Below are positions 50,720-60,126 of a stretch of 64,000 nt of DNA, piece by piece. A program made the translations under genes and the position numbers. The stretch is taken from assembly GCA_965224285.1 (NCBI GenBank), contig OZ245043.1:2232001-2296000 (forward strand). The letters are read 5' to 3'. Below the pieces are notes generated by a model. The model was given only the letters and a program-made list of their open reading frames with translations, ran no database searches and was not told the DNA's origin. The first letter of the stretch is position 1. Each line of letters begins with the position of its first letter. This DNA is from JAJCYK01 sp965224285 (GTDB taxonomy: Bacteria > Bacteroidota > Bacteroidia > Cytophagales > Cyclobacteriaceae).

Positions 50720-52930
50720 TCACTCGATCCATATTTTTCTGACCATTACTTTCTCATCGGTATTGAGTTTAAGTAAATAACAACCTGAACCAGCGGCCAA
50801 TCCTGATAGATCAATTGGTTTTCTGTCTCCACCACCCTGTAAAACCCAATGGGCAAGAACCTGTCCCTGAAGGTCCAACAACTCCAGGATACCCTTAGAT
50901 AGATTACCCGGAGTTGACACCATCAGCATATCGCCATCGGATAATGGGTTGGGATAGGAATAAAAATCCAGCGGTGCCTCGAAATCATCTAAATCGGTAA
51001 CGAATCCTTCAAAGTATCTCTCTGCCTTGGCAAAAGCGTCATGTCCTATTTGATACCCGATCAATCTACCGGGTATATCATCCACGGGGGGATGTATTCC
51101 ACCCCATATTCTGGACAAGCTGGTTTGATCAGAAGCATCCTGGTAAGTGGCCCACTGTAAGGTGATATCGACTGATGGGCCCTCTTCAAACACTAAAAAC
51201 TCATTGGCTTTGGCTTCAAACTCACCTATGCCTCCTGGAAAAAATGGATCGCCAGTTAACAAAGTGAGCACCTCTGCTGCCGCCCTTGAATACGTGCTAT
51301 GGCCTGAAATGTATCCTGCAAAAGGAGGAGTAATAAAGGATGGCCGCTGATATGGCCACCAATTCTCAGCCAGTATCCACCCTACACCGGCTTTATCGGT
51401 TTCCGGATCGTCAATGAATTCCGGACCACGCCAGGCCAGCAGTTTGATCTTATTTACATGTTCCTCATTAGATCCAGCCAGTGCATCTCCGGATTCCACC
51501 ACTTCAATATAGCCAGGTATCAATGGCAGCCCTCCGGGCGAATAATTTGATAAAGCTGGATCACTGCTTTGGCCCAGGTCTGCCATAGCCCTGATAGCGG
51601 AGATAGGCCGTATATAGTCATACCAGCCTTTTATCCCCCAGGCAGTTATGGCCGCATCATGCATGGCGCCACCAAGCGCCAGATAGGACTTGACATCCCA
51701 TTCCAAGTCATCCAAAATTGGACCCTCTCCCCGATATCTCTTTTCCAGCTGGGGATGGTCGTTGACATAATTCAAAATGGTAAACCAGTGACCAGGAGGA
51801 GTTTCGGAATCAGGTCCATCGGCCCAGAACTCCGCCAAAACGCGGGTATAGTCACCTCTTGGAACTATTTGAGGAGCATATGCCTCGCCGGTAACTGGGT
51901 TCTCCGCATGGCCTTGTCCCGGGTCGCCCCCATCCAATAAATGATAAAAATCGTTTAGGGCTTCGTGACTTTGTGGTAATTGGCTTAGGTCAATGTTACC
52001 TTGTGAAGCAGGGGATATATCCCACATTACGCCGTCAGCGGGATCCAGATGTGAGGACCATACGCTCACCAGGCTGAAGCCCCATTGATAAAGGTCGGTT
52101 TCTCCGCTGCCATCCTCGGTATTGATCTGAACCGGAGGTCCCGGATCGTGATATACCCAATACTCAGCGTTATCTTCATCTTCTCTAATGTATACAGTTC
52201 TATCACTTGCGGTTAGGGCAAACGAAGTAACCTGGCCCCATTCCGGGCTCAAGAACTCCGGGGTGTTGAAAGGGATGGGGTTGCCCGACTGATCGATAAA
52301 AAGGTCCAGGGTCAATGGCTGCCAGCGATTGAGGTCAATGATATTGGGGTTTCCCGGTTCCACTGGAATTAATGGGTCATTGACTGTTTCATAACTGCGG
52401 TTTAAATACTCCTGATCTTCATTGGCTCCATCCTGCCGACCAAAATCTATAAGACACTGAGCGATATAGTTGCCCACATCTGCGGGCGAACCATTAGCAT
52501 AATCACTAGCGGTATAGTTAATATCAAATCCTAATGTCGACATCATATCATCAAATCGTGCCTGGGTATTATCGAAATCCGGCGACAATCCAAACCGATG
52601 GCTCAATAGCCGGTATGCGGCGTAACTCATAGCTTCTTCCTGGGCGGCCCTGATATCGGGAACTGCTCCTACAGCGCCCCAGGGACATTGATAGCCTCCA
52701 ATGCGGTTACCCATAAAGTATGGACTAGCCAACGGATCGTAGATAGCCCAAGCATCATAAAGCGCTACTGAGGTGTGGAATAAATTTCGGGCATGTACCG
52801 TGGGCCGGGCAAAATCGTTTCGAATGGCATACAGCAAAACCTCATTCCATTGTCTGGCCACTGAGTGCTGGGCATCATGGGTAAAAGGTATAAAAAGGAG
52901 ACAAATAGAAATCCATAAAAATTTATGCAT
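50720..52930 (-). CDS. secreted vanadium-dependent haloperoxidase-like protein with T9SS sorting domain
   Basis: 736 residues, signal peptide ending THDAQ. The PAP2/haloperoxidase core carries KGWYDYIRPISAIR (Lys/Arg oxyanion ligands), GYISGHSTYSRAAAEVL (the SGH motif) and RIWGGIHPPVDDIPG (Arg and the vanadate-binding His). So an active metal site is expected; the acid phosphatase alternative cannot be excluded. The C-terminus SYPNPLSDGDMLMVST ... VMVRKIWIE is a type A T9SS sorting signal, fitting porT and porE in this window. ATG 52930 preferred over an upstream TTG. Confidence 0.85.
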   Translation of the reverse strand: MHKFLWISICLLFIPFTHDAQHSVARQWNEVLLYAIRNDFARPTVHARNLFHTSVALYDAWAIYDPLASPYFMGNRIGGYQCPWGAVGAVPDIRAAQEEAMSYAAYRLLSHRFGLSPDFDNTQARFDDMMSTLGFDINYTASDYANGSPADVGNYIAQCLIDFGRQDGANEDQEYLNRSYETVNDPLIPVEPGNPNIIDLNRWQPLTLDLFIDQSGNPIPFNTPEFLSPEWGQVTSFALTASDRTVYIREDEDNAEYWVYHDPGPPVQINTEDGSGETDLYQWGFSLVSVWSSHLDPADGVMWDISPASQGNIDLSQLPQSHEALNDFYHLLDGGDPGQGHAENPVTGEAYAPQIVPRGDYTRVLAEFWADGPDSETPPGHWFTILNYVNDHPQLEKRYRGEGPILDDLEWDVKSYLALGGAMHDAAITAWGIKGWYDYIRPISAIRAMADLGQSSDPALSNYSPGGLPLIPGYIEVVESGDALAGSNEEHVNKIKLLAWRGPEFIDDPETDKAGVGWILAENWWPYQRPSFITPPFAGYISGHSTYSRAAAEVLTLLTGDPFFPGGIGEFEAKANEFLVFEEGPSVDITLQWATYQDASDQTSLSRIWGGIHPPVDDIPGRLIGYQIGHDAFAKAERYFEGFVTDLDDFEAPLDFYSYPNPLSDGDMLMVSTPGNLSKGILELLDLQGQVLAHWVLQGGGDRKPIDLSGLAAGSGCYLLKLNTDEKVMVRKIWIE

Positions 52931-52987
52931 GAGCACCAATAATTTTGATCCAAGATAAAATTACTAAATTTAATGTCGGGTAATTGA

Positions 52988-52995
52988 CAAATGTA
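52988..52995 (-). promoter_or_regulatory. -7 promoter box for the haloperoxidase
   Basis: Minus strand TACATTTG, exact TAnnTTTG match, 57 nt before the start at 52930. No -33 TTG is at the right distance. The sulfatase on the other strand has no comparable box. Confidence 0.45.
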
Positions 52996-53065
52996 ACCCC
53001 TTTTTAAGTCCCCTGTATGATAAAAAAAGAAACTGTTAAATTGAGGAATACTCTATGCCATTCTT

Positions 53066-54631
53066 ATGAAATTTAGTCCAACGCTGCTACTATCTCATTT
53101 AGTGGGATTTGGGATGATTTTGACCTGGTCGGGATGCCAGGACCAACCAGAAACGGTTGAGAAATCTTACTCTCCTCCCAATATCGTACTTTTCCTGGTT
53201 GATGATCTTGGATGGCAGGATACTTCAGTACCCTTCTGGGAGCAGACTACCCCGTTCAATGAACGTTATCATACTCCAAATATGGAGAGATTAGCGGCTG
53301 AAGGGATGATCTTCACCCAAGCCTATGCTACCTCGGTTTGTTCGCCTACCCGGGTGAGTCTGATGACCGGTATGAACGCGGCCAGACACCGGGTCACCAA
53401 TTGGACACTACATCCGAATCAATTGCAGCCTATGGAAACAGAGCATGCCGAATTGGAGTTTCCTTTCTGGAATGTTAACGGTCTTACCCCAGACAGCACC
53501 GTGGAACATGCGGTTTATGCTACTCCCTTGCCTAAAGTACTTAGCGCACATGGTTATCATACCATTCACGCCGGAAAGGCCCATTTCGGAGCGATCAGCA
53601 CCCCAGGTGAAGATCCCTTAAACCTGGGATTTCATGTTAATATTGCCGGTCATGCTGCTGGGGCCCCTAAAAGTTATTATGGCAGTGAAAATTTTGGCAA
53701 TACGCCGGAATTTGAAGGTACTCCATGGCCGGTCCCCGGGCTGGAGGCCTACCATGGCCAAGATATTTTTCTAACCGAAGTCTTAACCAGGGAAGTTTTA
53801 ACAGCACTAGACCAATCAACGCAACCTTTTTTCCTTTATATGGCCTATTATGCAGTACATACGCCAATTATGGGCGACTCAAGATTTTTACAGAAATATT
53901 TGGATATGGGAATAGATTCAACCGAAGCGGAATATGCGTCCATGATTGAAAGTATGGATAAAAGCGTTGGCGACATCCTGGATTATCTGAATGATACCGG
54001 CAAAGAGGACAATACCGTGATCCTGTTTATGTCCGATAACGGAGGCCTGAGTGCAGTTGCCAGAGGCGGAACCCCTCATACTCATAATCTACCTTTGGCC
54101 AGCGGTAAAGGATCCATTCACGAAGGAGGTATCAGGGAACCTATGATAGTTAAATGGCCCGATAAAATACCCCCCGGTTCCCGCAATCCCCACTACCTGA
54201 TCATTGAAGATTTCTTTCCTACTATATTGGAAATTGCCGGAATCCATGATTATGAGGTAGTCCAGGAAATTGATGGTAAAAGCTTTAAGGGATTACTTTC
54301 AGATACTGTGCACGTGGACCAGGACCGGCCTTTATACTGGCACTACCCCAATGAATGGGGCCCAAGCGGCCCAGGGATCGGAGCGTTTAGCGCTATTCGA
54401 AAAGGGCCATGGAAATTAATTTATTTTCATTTGGATCAAAGCATGGCCTTGTACAACCTACGCGACGATATTGGTGAATCAGCCAATTTAATTCAGCAGC
54501 AACCTCAACAGGCGGCGGATATGGCCAATTCACTGGGAGAATATCTGCAGTCGATACAGGCTCAAATGCCAATATCAAAAGAAACCGGTAATATGATACC
54601 CTATCCCCACTTGGTGCATAATTTACCTTAA
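53066..54631 (+). CDS. lipoprotein sulfatase
   Basis: 521-residue exported sulfatase. Lipobox TWSGC (Cys24) with a Trp at -3, unusual but plausible; then the metal-binding VDDLGWQD (45-52) and the Cys-type formylglycine motif CSPTRVSLMTG (Cys92), which needs a sulfatase-maturing enzyme elsewhere. MSDNGGLSAVARG and GKGSIHEGGIREPM complete the active site. It probably removes sulfate from an algal or animal polysaccharide. Next gene (Gfo/Idh/MocA) follows 98 nt later. Confidence 0.93.
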   Translation: MKFSPTLLLSHLVGFGMILTWSGCQDQPETVEKSYSPPNIVLFLVDDLGWQDTSVPFWEQTTPFNERYHTPNMERLAAEGMIFTQAYATSVCSPTRVSLMTGMNAARHRVTNWTLHPNQLQPMETEHAELEFPFWNVNGLTPDSTVEHAVYATPLPKVLSAHGYHTIHAGKAHFGAISTPGEDPLNLGFHVNIAGHAAGAPKSYYGSENFGNTPEFEGTPWPVPGLEAYHGQDIFLTEVLTREVLTALDQSTQPFFLYMAYYAVHTPIMGDSRFLQKYLDMGIDSTEAEYASMIESMDKSVGDILDYLNDTGKEDNTVILFMSDNGGLSAVARGGTPHTHNLPLASGKGSIHEGGIREPMIVKWPDKIPPGSRNPHYLIIEDFFPTILEIAGIHDYEVVQEIDGKSFKGLLSDTVHVDQDRPLYWHYPNEWGPSGPGIGAFSAIRKGPWKLIYFHLDQSMALYNLRDDIGESANLIQQQPQQAADMANSLGEYLQSIQAQMPISKETGNMIPYPHLVHNLP

Positions 54632-54729
54632 AAAATCACCGTTTGCGATGGGGTTCTGCGGATTATTAGTTAAACTGTAAATTACTTACTGCTGCTATAA
54701 CTGCCTTTATAAACTCAAAAAAATGAACG

Positions 54730-56046
54730 ATGAAAAAGAAGTCCTCACTATCAAGACGTGAATTTTGTAAGAATACTGCGCTGGCGGGCGGTGGATTATT
54801 GGCAACCACCCTTCCGGTTGGGGCTAGTGCCTATGCCGGTGGAGCAGAAACTTTAAAACTGGCATTGGTCGGATGCGGAGGCCGAGGTACAGGAGCCGCT
54901 ATACAGGCTCTCAGTACGGAGATCCCCGTTAAACTGGTGGCAATGGCAGATGCCTTTAAGGATCGATTGGATACCAGTTTGGTCAATATTAAAAAGGAAC
55001 TTGACGGAGATAAAAACAAAATAGCGGTAGCTGAGAAAAATCAATTCGTTGGATTTGATGCTTATAAAGCTGCTATCGATCAAGCTGATGTGATTATTCT
55101 GACCACTCCTCCAGGATTTCGACCTGACCACTTCGAATATGCTGTGAATGCCGGTAAGCATATTTTTATGGAAAAACCAGTAGCTACCGATGTGCCCGGG
55201 GTTAGAAAGGTTTTGGAATCCGCCAAGGTGGCTAAAGAGAAAAACTTGAATGTAGTAGTGGGACTCCAGCGGCATTACCAAACCAGTTATCTCAACATCC
55301 ATAAAAAGATCCAAGAAGGGGCCATTGGTAATATTACTGGGGGCCAGGTTTATTGGAACAGTGCAGGTGTCTGGGTCAAAGACAGACAACCTGACCAAAG
55401 TGAATTGGAATATCAAATGCGTAACTGGTATTACTTTGTCTGGTTATGTGGAGATCATATCCTGGAACAACACATTCATAACATTGATGTAGCCAACTGG
55501 TTCCTGGGAGATTATCCGGTTTCTGCCCAAGGTATGGGTGGCAGGGAGGTTCGTACCGGTAAGCGGTTCGGGGAGATTTTTGATCATCACTTTGTGGAAT
55601 TTGTTTATCCCAATGGTGCGGTGATCGCCAGTCAATGTCGACACCAACCTGGATGCCTTAATAGGGTTACAGAAATATTCCAGGGTAGTGAAGGTACCGC
55701 CGATATGTCTAAAAATAATATCACCAACTGGTCCGGTGAAGAAATTTATAAACACGATGACCGAAAGGATCCTAATCCCTACCAGGTTGAGCATGACCGT
55801 TTGTTTGCAGCCATCAGAGATGGGGAGGTAATCAGTGACGCTGAGAACGGGGCCTATAGTACATTGACTGCAATAATGGGTCGTATGGCTACTTACTCAG
55901 GACAGCTTATTACCATGGAAGAAGCTCTAAAATCTGAGCGCAAGCTGGTGCCGGATGATATTACCTGGGATACCTCGCCTCCGGTTAAACCCGATGCCGA
56001 AGGATTGTACCCAATCCCAGAACCCGGTAAAACCAAGGTGTTGTAA
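54730..56046 (+). CDS. Tat-exported Gfo/Idh/MocA family oxidoreductase
   Basis: 438 residues. The N-terminus has a twin-arginine signal, SLSRREFCKNTALAGGGLL (7-25), so it folds before export. LKLALVGCGGRGTGAAIQAL is the Rossmann motif and MEKPVATDVPGVRKVLES is the conserved EKP signature. Exported members of this family oxidise or isomerise sugars in the periplasm with bound NAD(P). Its position after a sulfatase suggests glycan degradation. The C-terminal domain has WYYFVWLCGDHILEQHIHNI, usual for the Bacteroidota group. Confidence 0.92.
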   Translation: MKKKSSLSRREFCKNTALAGGGLLATTLPVGASAYAGGAETLKLALVGCGGRGTGAAIQALSTEIPVKLVAMADAFKDRLDTSLVNIKKELDGDKNKIAVAEKNQFVGFDAYKAAIDQADVIILTTPPGFRPDHFEYAVNAGKHIFMEKPVATDVPGVRKVLESAKVAKEKNLNVVVGLQRHYQTSYLNIHKKIQEGAIGNITGGQVYWNSAGVWVKDRQPDQSELEYQMRNWYYFVWLCGDHILEQHIHNIDVANWFLGDYPVSAQGMGGREVRTGKRFGEIFDHHFVEFVYPNGAVIASQCRHQPGCLNRVTEIFQGSEGTADMSKNNITNWSGEEIYKHDDRKDPNPYQVEHDRLFAAIRDGEVISDAENGAYSTLTAIMGRMATYSGQLITMEEALKSERKLVPDDITWDTSPPVKPDAEGLYPIPEPGKTKVL

Positions 56047-56207
56047 GCACTGGATTTTATTGATGCTGCGTTGGTATTAGCCAACTAACGTGACATTCAA
56101 ATCTGTTGCATGCATGGCAGCAAAGCCTGGTATGTGTGATTATCCTGAAGGTGATTATCAAGTATAAATTTGATGATTGCGTCAATTCATATCAGGGGCG
56201 TAAAAAA

Positions 56208-56235
56208 TTCGTCTTTCGTAATTCGTCATTCGTAA
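56208..56235. repeat. four tandem copies of a TTCGTnn heptamer
   Basis: TTCGTCT, TTCGTAA, TTCGTCA and TTCGTAA follow each other without gaps, then TTAAC. Such heptamer runs occur between genes in some Bacteroidota and Cyanobacteria. This one sits between the oxidoreductase and the convergent exonuclease gene. No function is apparent. Confidence 0.7.
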
Positions 56236-56240
56236 TTAAC

Positions 56241-56825
56241 TCAAACATATCCCTGGTATTTCAACTTACTATATATCTTGTAACATACCCAGGCGTCGGT
56301 GGCCGCATAATATTGCTGCTTAGAAGTGAGCTTTTCCCTTTCCCAATTGCTGGTTTGTTGGCTCTTGGAAATCCTGAACTCCAGAAAAGTAGCGGTAAGA
56401 TTCCTAACCCCCTCCCGGACTACACCCAGGGATTTAGCCACATCGTTGAGTTCTACTACACCCTCTGGCTCGAACCCTGCCAGATTCTGAAGCTCAATAA
56501 TATCATCGCGAATACTGATCCCTACTTTCAGGATTTTTTGGTCGGAGAAAAGGCTTCTTAATATCTTGGGGAAACCTAATTTACAAAGCCTAACCAGGAA
56601 AACCTGCTGCTCCAAAGCCAGTTGAAGCAATGCCACATGGTGGTAAACGCCTTTTTTAAAGGCGGGTTTGGTTTCAGTATCGAAGCCCACAAAGGGAGAC
56701 TTGCGAATGGCAGGCATTACTTCCCTTAATTCCCGGTATTCCTCTATTACTTTAATAGTGCCCTGGTACTTCCCCAGCGGCAGGCTATTGACCTCTTCAC
56801 GGCTTATATTTTCCGGAAAATTCAT
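56241..56825 (-). CDS. 3'-5' exonuclease, RNase D-like
   Basis: 194-residue DEDDy exonuclease. Exo I is FVGFDTETKPAF, Exo II LKVGISIRDDIIEL, and Exo III YYAATDAWVCYKIY with the Tyr general base. It lacks the HRDC domain of full RNase D, so it is the short Bacteroidota type involved in tRNA or DNA 3' ends (uncertain). It overlaps nhaC by ATGA. Confidence 0.9.
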   Translation of the reverse strand: MNFPENISREEVNSLPLGKYQGTIKVIEEYRELREVMPAIRKSPFVGFDTETKPAFKKGVYHHVALLQLALEQQVFLVRLCKLGFPKILRSLFSDQKILKVGISIRDDIIELQNLAGFEPEGVVELNDVAKSLGVVREGVRNLTATFLEFRISKSQQTSNWEREKLTSKQQYYAATDAWVCYKIYSKLKYQGYV

Positions 56826-58297
56826 GCAGCGTTCATTTCCATTGGCTGGTTTTTTTCTTCCGGGCTGTAATATCTGATCTTTATACCTAAATATCCGTAA
56901 AGGAGGGTCATAAAAGGGCTTATTATATTAAAAAAAGCGAATGGCGCGTATGCCAGGGTGGCAACGCCTAAGACAGAGGCCTGAGTAGCTCCGCAAGTAT
57001 TCCAGGGAACCAGCACCGAAGTAACAGTGCCTGAATCTTCCAGGGTTCTGCTGAGGTTTTCCGGTTTTAAGCCACGTTCCCGATAAGTATCCGCATACAT
57101 TCTTCCCGGCACTACAATGGCCATATATTGATCCGATGCGGTGACATTGAAGAAACCACAAGTAAATACCGTTGAAGCAATTAAGCTGCCGGTAGAACGT
57201 GCCATTTTGATGACCTCGCGGGCAATCCGCTTCAGCATACCGCCGGCTTCCATGGCCCCTCCAAATACCATAGCGCATAGTATCAGCCACACGGTATTTA
57301 ACATACCCGACATTCCCCCGGTAGATAATAACTCGCTGACCACCGGGTGATCAGTGGTTATAGACACCTCTCCGTACATAGCCTGTAATATGCCCATGTA
57401 GGCTGATTGCCAGGCATTTTCTTGGATGCCTGATACCAGGTGCAGGATATGCGGTTGAAAAATAAGGGCAAACAACCCTCCTAAAAGGGTACCCAATAAT
57501 AAGGCCGGCAAGGCCGGCACCCTTTTAATGATCATACCTATAACCGCTACCGGTACTAAAAACAACCATCCATTGATATTAAAATTAGAGTCAATTGCCC
57601 TCAGTACTCCCTCCACATCGACCAGTCCCTCCTGATTTTGATAGAAACCCATGATTAAATAAATAATCAAGGCAATGCTTACCGATGGAACCGTAGTATA
57701 TGCCATATACCGTATGTGGGTAAATAAATCAGTCCCAGCCATGGCCGGCGCCAAATTAGTAGTATCGGAAAGTGGCGACATTTTATCCCCAAAATAAGCG
57801 CCGCTGATAATAGCCCCGCCAATCAGGCCCTCACGAAGACCTAATGCTTGTCCAATACCTAACAAAGCAATGCCAACCGTAGCCACCGTGGACCAGGAAC
57901 TGCCGGTGGCCAGGGAAACCAGGGCGCATACTATACAAGCTGCCACTAAAAATATGGTAGGGTTAAGTATCTGCAATCCATAATAGATCATAGCCGGGAC
58001 CACTCCACTTATTAACCAGGTGCCCGCCAGAGAACCGATAAGCAATAAGATCAAGATAGAAGACATGGCCGAACTAATACTCTTAACCATACTTTTGGAT
58101 AAATCCTGCCAACTGACGCCCAGATATACTGCTATACTTCCGGCAAGCGCTGCGCTTAGTAGCAGAGCGATTTGATTAGAGCCATCCAAGGATCCTGATC
58201 CGAACAGGGAAACATTGTGATAAAGTAAAAGGATCAGTATAACAACTGGAATGAGAGCTTGCCATAAAGCAGGTTCTTTTGGAGCGGGTTTATTCAT
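56822..58297 (-). CDS. nhaC: Na+/H+ antiporter NhaC
   Basis: 491-residue antiporter with about 12 helices. Conserved NhaC features: SLATGSSWSTVATVGIALL, IISGAYFGDKMSPLSDTTNL, GFFNVTASDQYMAIVVPGRM and LEDSGTVTSVLVPWNTCGAT. It exports sodium for protons, consistent with a marine or saline habitat. It is 11 nt downstream of the FAD oxidase gene and overlaps the exonuclease. Confidence 0.94.
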   Translation of the reverse strand: MNKPAPKEPALWQALIPVVILILLLYHNVSLFGSGSLDGSNQIALLLSAALAGSIAVYLGVSWQDLSKSMVKSISSAMSSILILLLIGSLAGTWLISGVVPAMIYYGLQILNPTIFLVAACIVCALVSLATGSSWSTVATVGIALLGIGQALGLREGLIGGAIISGAYFGDKMSPLSDTTNLAPAMAGTDLFTHIRYMAYTTVPSVSIALIIYLIMGFYQNQEGLVDVEGVLRAIDSNFNINGWLFLVPVAVIGMIIKRVPALPALLLGTLLGGLFALIFQPHILHLVSGIQENAWQSAYMGILQAMYGEVSITTDHPVVSELLSTGGMSGMLNTVWLILCAMVFGGAMEAGGMLKRIAREVIKMARSTGSLIASTVFTCGFFNVTASDQYMAIVVPGRMYADTYRERGLKPENLSRTLEDSGTVTSVLVPWNTCGATQASVLGVATLAYAPFAFFNIISPFMTLLYGYLGIKIRYYSPEEKNQPMEMNAA

Positions 58298-58308
58298 GGG
58301 GGCTTAAG

Positions 58309-59442
58309 TTAAACATTTTCACCATTTAAGCATATTAGCCGAGCCAGTTGCTCACCGACCAAACTCCCCAGTGCAATCCCCATCCCGCCTAAACCCACGG
58401 CATACCCAACTTCCGGGGATAACATTTCTACTTTAGGACGCTTATCGTCTCCGAAACCCATTATACCCGACCAACAGGATTCGATTTCGTGAACCTGATC
58501 CGGCAGGATCAATTCGGCTAGTTGATATTTAAGGTGATTTAATATTTTCTTATTGACCCCGTTTTCCGTAGTTCGTTCACACTCTAGATCCAAATTTCGC
58601 CCTCCTCCAAATAACACACTGGTTCCTAAATTTCGGAAGTAATAAAATCCTTCTTGGTAATGAAAGGTTCCTTTAAAATTTAATCGGGGCAATGGTTTAG
58701 TCAACAATATTAATCCCCTGCCAGGTTTAACAGAAACAGATGGCAGTAAGTCCTGGCTGTAGCCATTGATACATATCCCTAAACGAGCAGCCTTGAGTTT
58801 TCCATAGTTTTCCACTGATATTTCTACACCGCCTGAATTCGCCTGGAATGCACTTACCTTGGCTCCGGTCACCACACTAATATCTTGACTTTGGGCCAGC
58901 TGCATAAGTTGTTTTATCAGCTTGCCAGGATCGATTTGCGCCTCCAACGGATTGAAGATCAATCCTTCGACTTCCCTTTGGTTGAACCCAAATTGGTCAA
59001 CCAGCTCTGGCTTGGAGACAAATACCTGTCTTTCAAATATGTCAAGTAAAGCCTGGTTAAGCATTTTCAAATTTTCCATAAGGTGATTCTGCCCCTTTAA
59101 AATCAGTTCGTATCCACCATTTTGTTGGTAATCCATTGCTGGTTCTGCCACTCTACTGCGTAGCAATTGGAGGCCTTTCCATCTATCAGCTACCAATTTC
59201 AAAGCCTCAATTTCCCCCATGGTTTGAATATCTGACAGTATTTCCGAAGGGCTGCCGAAACAGGCAAATCCAGCGTTTCGGGTACTGGCGCTTCCGGGAA
59301 ACAGATTAGACTCCAGTATAGTAATACTTGCCTGGGGATCACGCTCCCGCAGGCTCAACGCAGTGGATAAGCCTACAATTCCAGCACCTACCAGGATATA
59401 ATCGGAATATGAGAATGCTTTACTTTCCCAATAGCTTAGCAC
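58309..59442 (-). CDS. FAD-dependent D-amino-acid/glycine oxidase-like protein
   Basis: 377 residues. DYILVGAGIVGLSTALSLRE (14-33) binds the FAD ADP moiety; NAGFACFGSPSEI and GYAVGLGGMGIALGSLVGEQ (C-terminal) are DadA/GlyOx features. Oxidises an amino acid or amine with an unknown acceptor. No dehydrogenase partner is nearby. Cotranscribed with nhaC and the exonuclease. Confidence 0.85.
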   Translation of the reverse strand: MLSYWESKAFSYSDYILVGAGIVGLSTALSLRERDPQASITILESNLFPGSASTRNAGFACFGSPSEILSDIQTMGEIEALKLVADRWKGLQLLRSRVAEPAMDYQQNGGYELILKGQNHLMENLKMLNQALLDIFERQVFVSKPELVDQFGFNQREVEGLIFNPLEAQIDPGKLIKQLMQLAQSQDISVVTGAKVSAFQANSGGVEISVENYGKLKAARLGICINGYSQDLLPSVSVKPGRGLILLTKPLPRLNFKGTFHYQEGFYYFRNLGTSVLFGGGRNLDLECERTTENGVNKKILNHLKYQLAELILPDQVHEIESCWSGIMGFGDDKRPKVEMLSPEVGYAVGLGGMGIALGSLVGEQLARLICLNGENV

Positions 59443-59458
59443 GGTTTTGATAGAAAAT

Positions 59459-59485
59459 TTGATGTTTTTGAAATTAACTAATTTG
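59459..59485 (+). promoter_or_regulatory. possible promoter for DUF4442 gene
   Basis: TTG at 59459-59461 and TAATTTG at 59479-59485 are 17 nt apart; the start codon follows 19 nt later. The -7 box is one base shorter than the consensus (TA-n-TTTG). Confidence 0.35.
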
Positions 59486-59504
59486 CACTAAAATGTAGCT
59501 TCTT

Positions 59505-60011
59505 ATGCTCAACCCACAAAATCTACTGACTAAAGCTGAGGAATCCGGATTCTACAGGTGGTTATTGAATCGTTCCCTGAATTATATGATACCCTTTAAT
59601 AAGCCTCATGGAATCCAGGTGATTGGCCTGTCAAAAAATAAAATAACCACCAGGCTACCCTACCATAGAAAGAACCTCAATCATCTCAACGGCTTGCACG
59701 CAATGGCTCTTGCCACCATAAGTGAGTTCACCACTGGAGTAATATTACTAAAAAACTTGGGTGCGGAATATCGTCTGATTCTGCAGAGACTGGATATCCA
59801 ATACTTATATCAGGGCAAAACCGACGCCACTGCCCATTATGAGATCAGCACCGAGTGGCTGGAAAGTAGTGTCAAAACCCCATTAGAGAACAGTGAGGCA
59901 GTGATAGCCCCCTGTGAGATAAAGGTGGAAGATACCGAAAAGAACCAATTGACCAGTGCACAGATTTATTGGCAGCTTAAACCTTGGTCCAAAGTAAAGA
60001 CCAGGAGATAG
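59505..60011 (+). CDS. DUF4442 hotdog-fold protein
   Basis: 168-residue protein of the PaaI-type hotdog group (DUF4442), with MIPFNKPHGIQVIGLSKNKI and NHLNGLHAMALATISEFTTG as the conserved core. Probably a thioesterase or acyl-CoA binder without a known substrate. Stands alone on the plus strand, divergent from the FAD oxidase. Confidence 0.85.
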   Translation: MLNPQNLLTKAEESGFYRWLLNRSLNYMIPFNKPHGIQVIGLSKNKITTRLPYHRKNLNHLNGLHAMALATISEFTTGVILLKNLGAEYRLILQRLDIQYLYQGKTDATAHYEISTEWLESSVKTPLENSEAVIAPCEIKVEDTEKNQLTSAQIYWQLKPWSKVKTRR

Positions 60012-60126
60012 TATTGCAGGTCGCTCTGGAATAGATTAAATTGTAAAGAATTATACTATACGATGCAACCTTAGGCCTGATATACCCATCTAATTAGATA
60101 GATCATTTCAGTAAAGACATACAAAG

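Noticed and set aside
54853..55416. 187-codon minus frame inside the Gfo/Idh/MocA gene
   Set aside because: Antisense shadow; the plus-strand protein has complete Rossmann and EKP motifs.
56106..56561. 151-codon plus frame over the exonuclease gene
   Set aside because: Antisense to a DEDDy exonuclease with all motifs; no supporting features.
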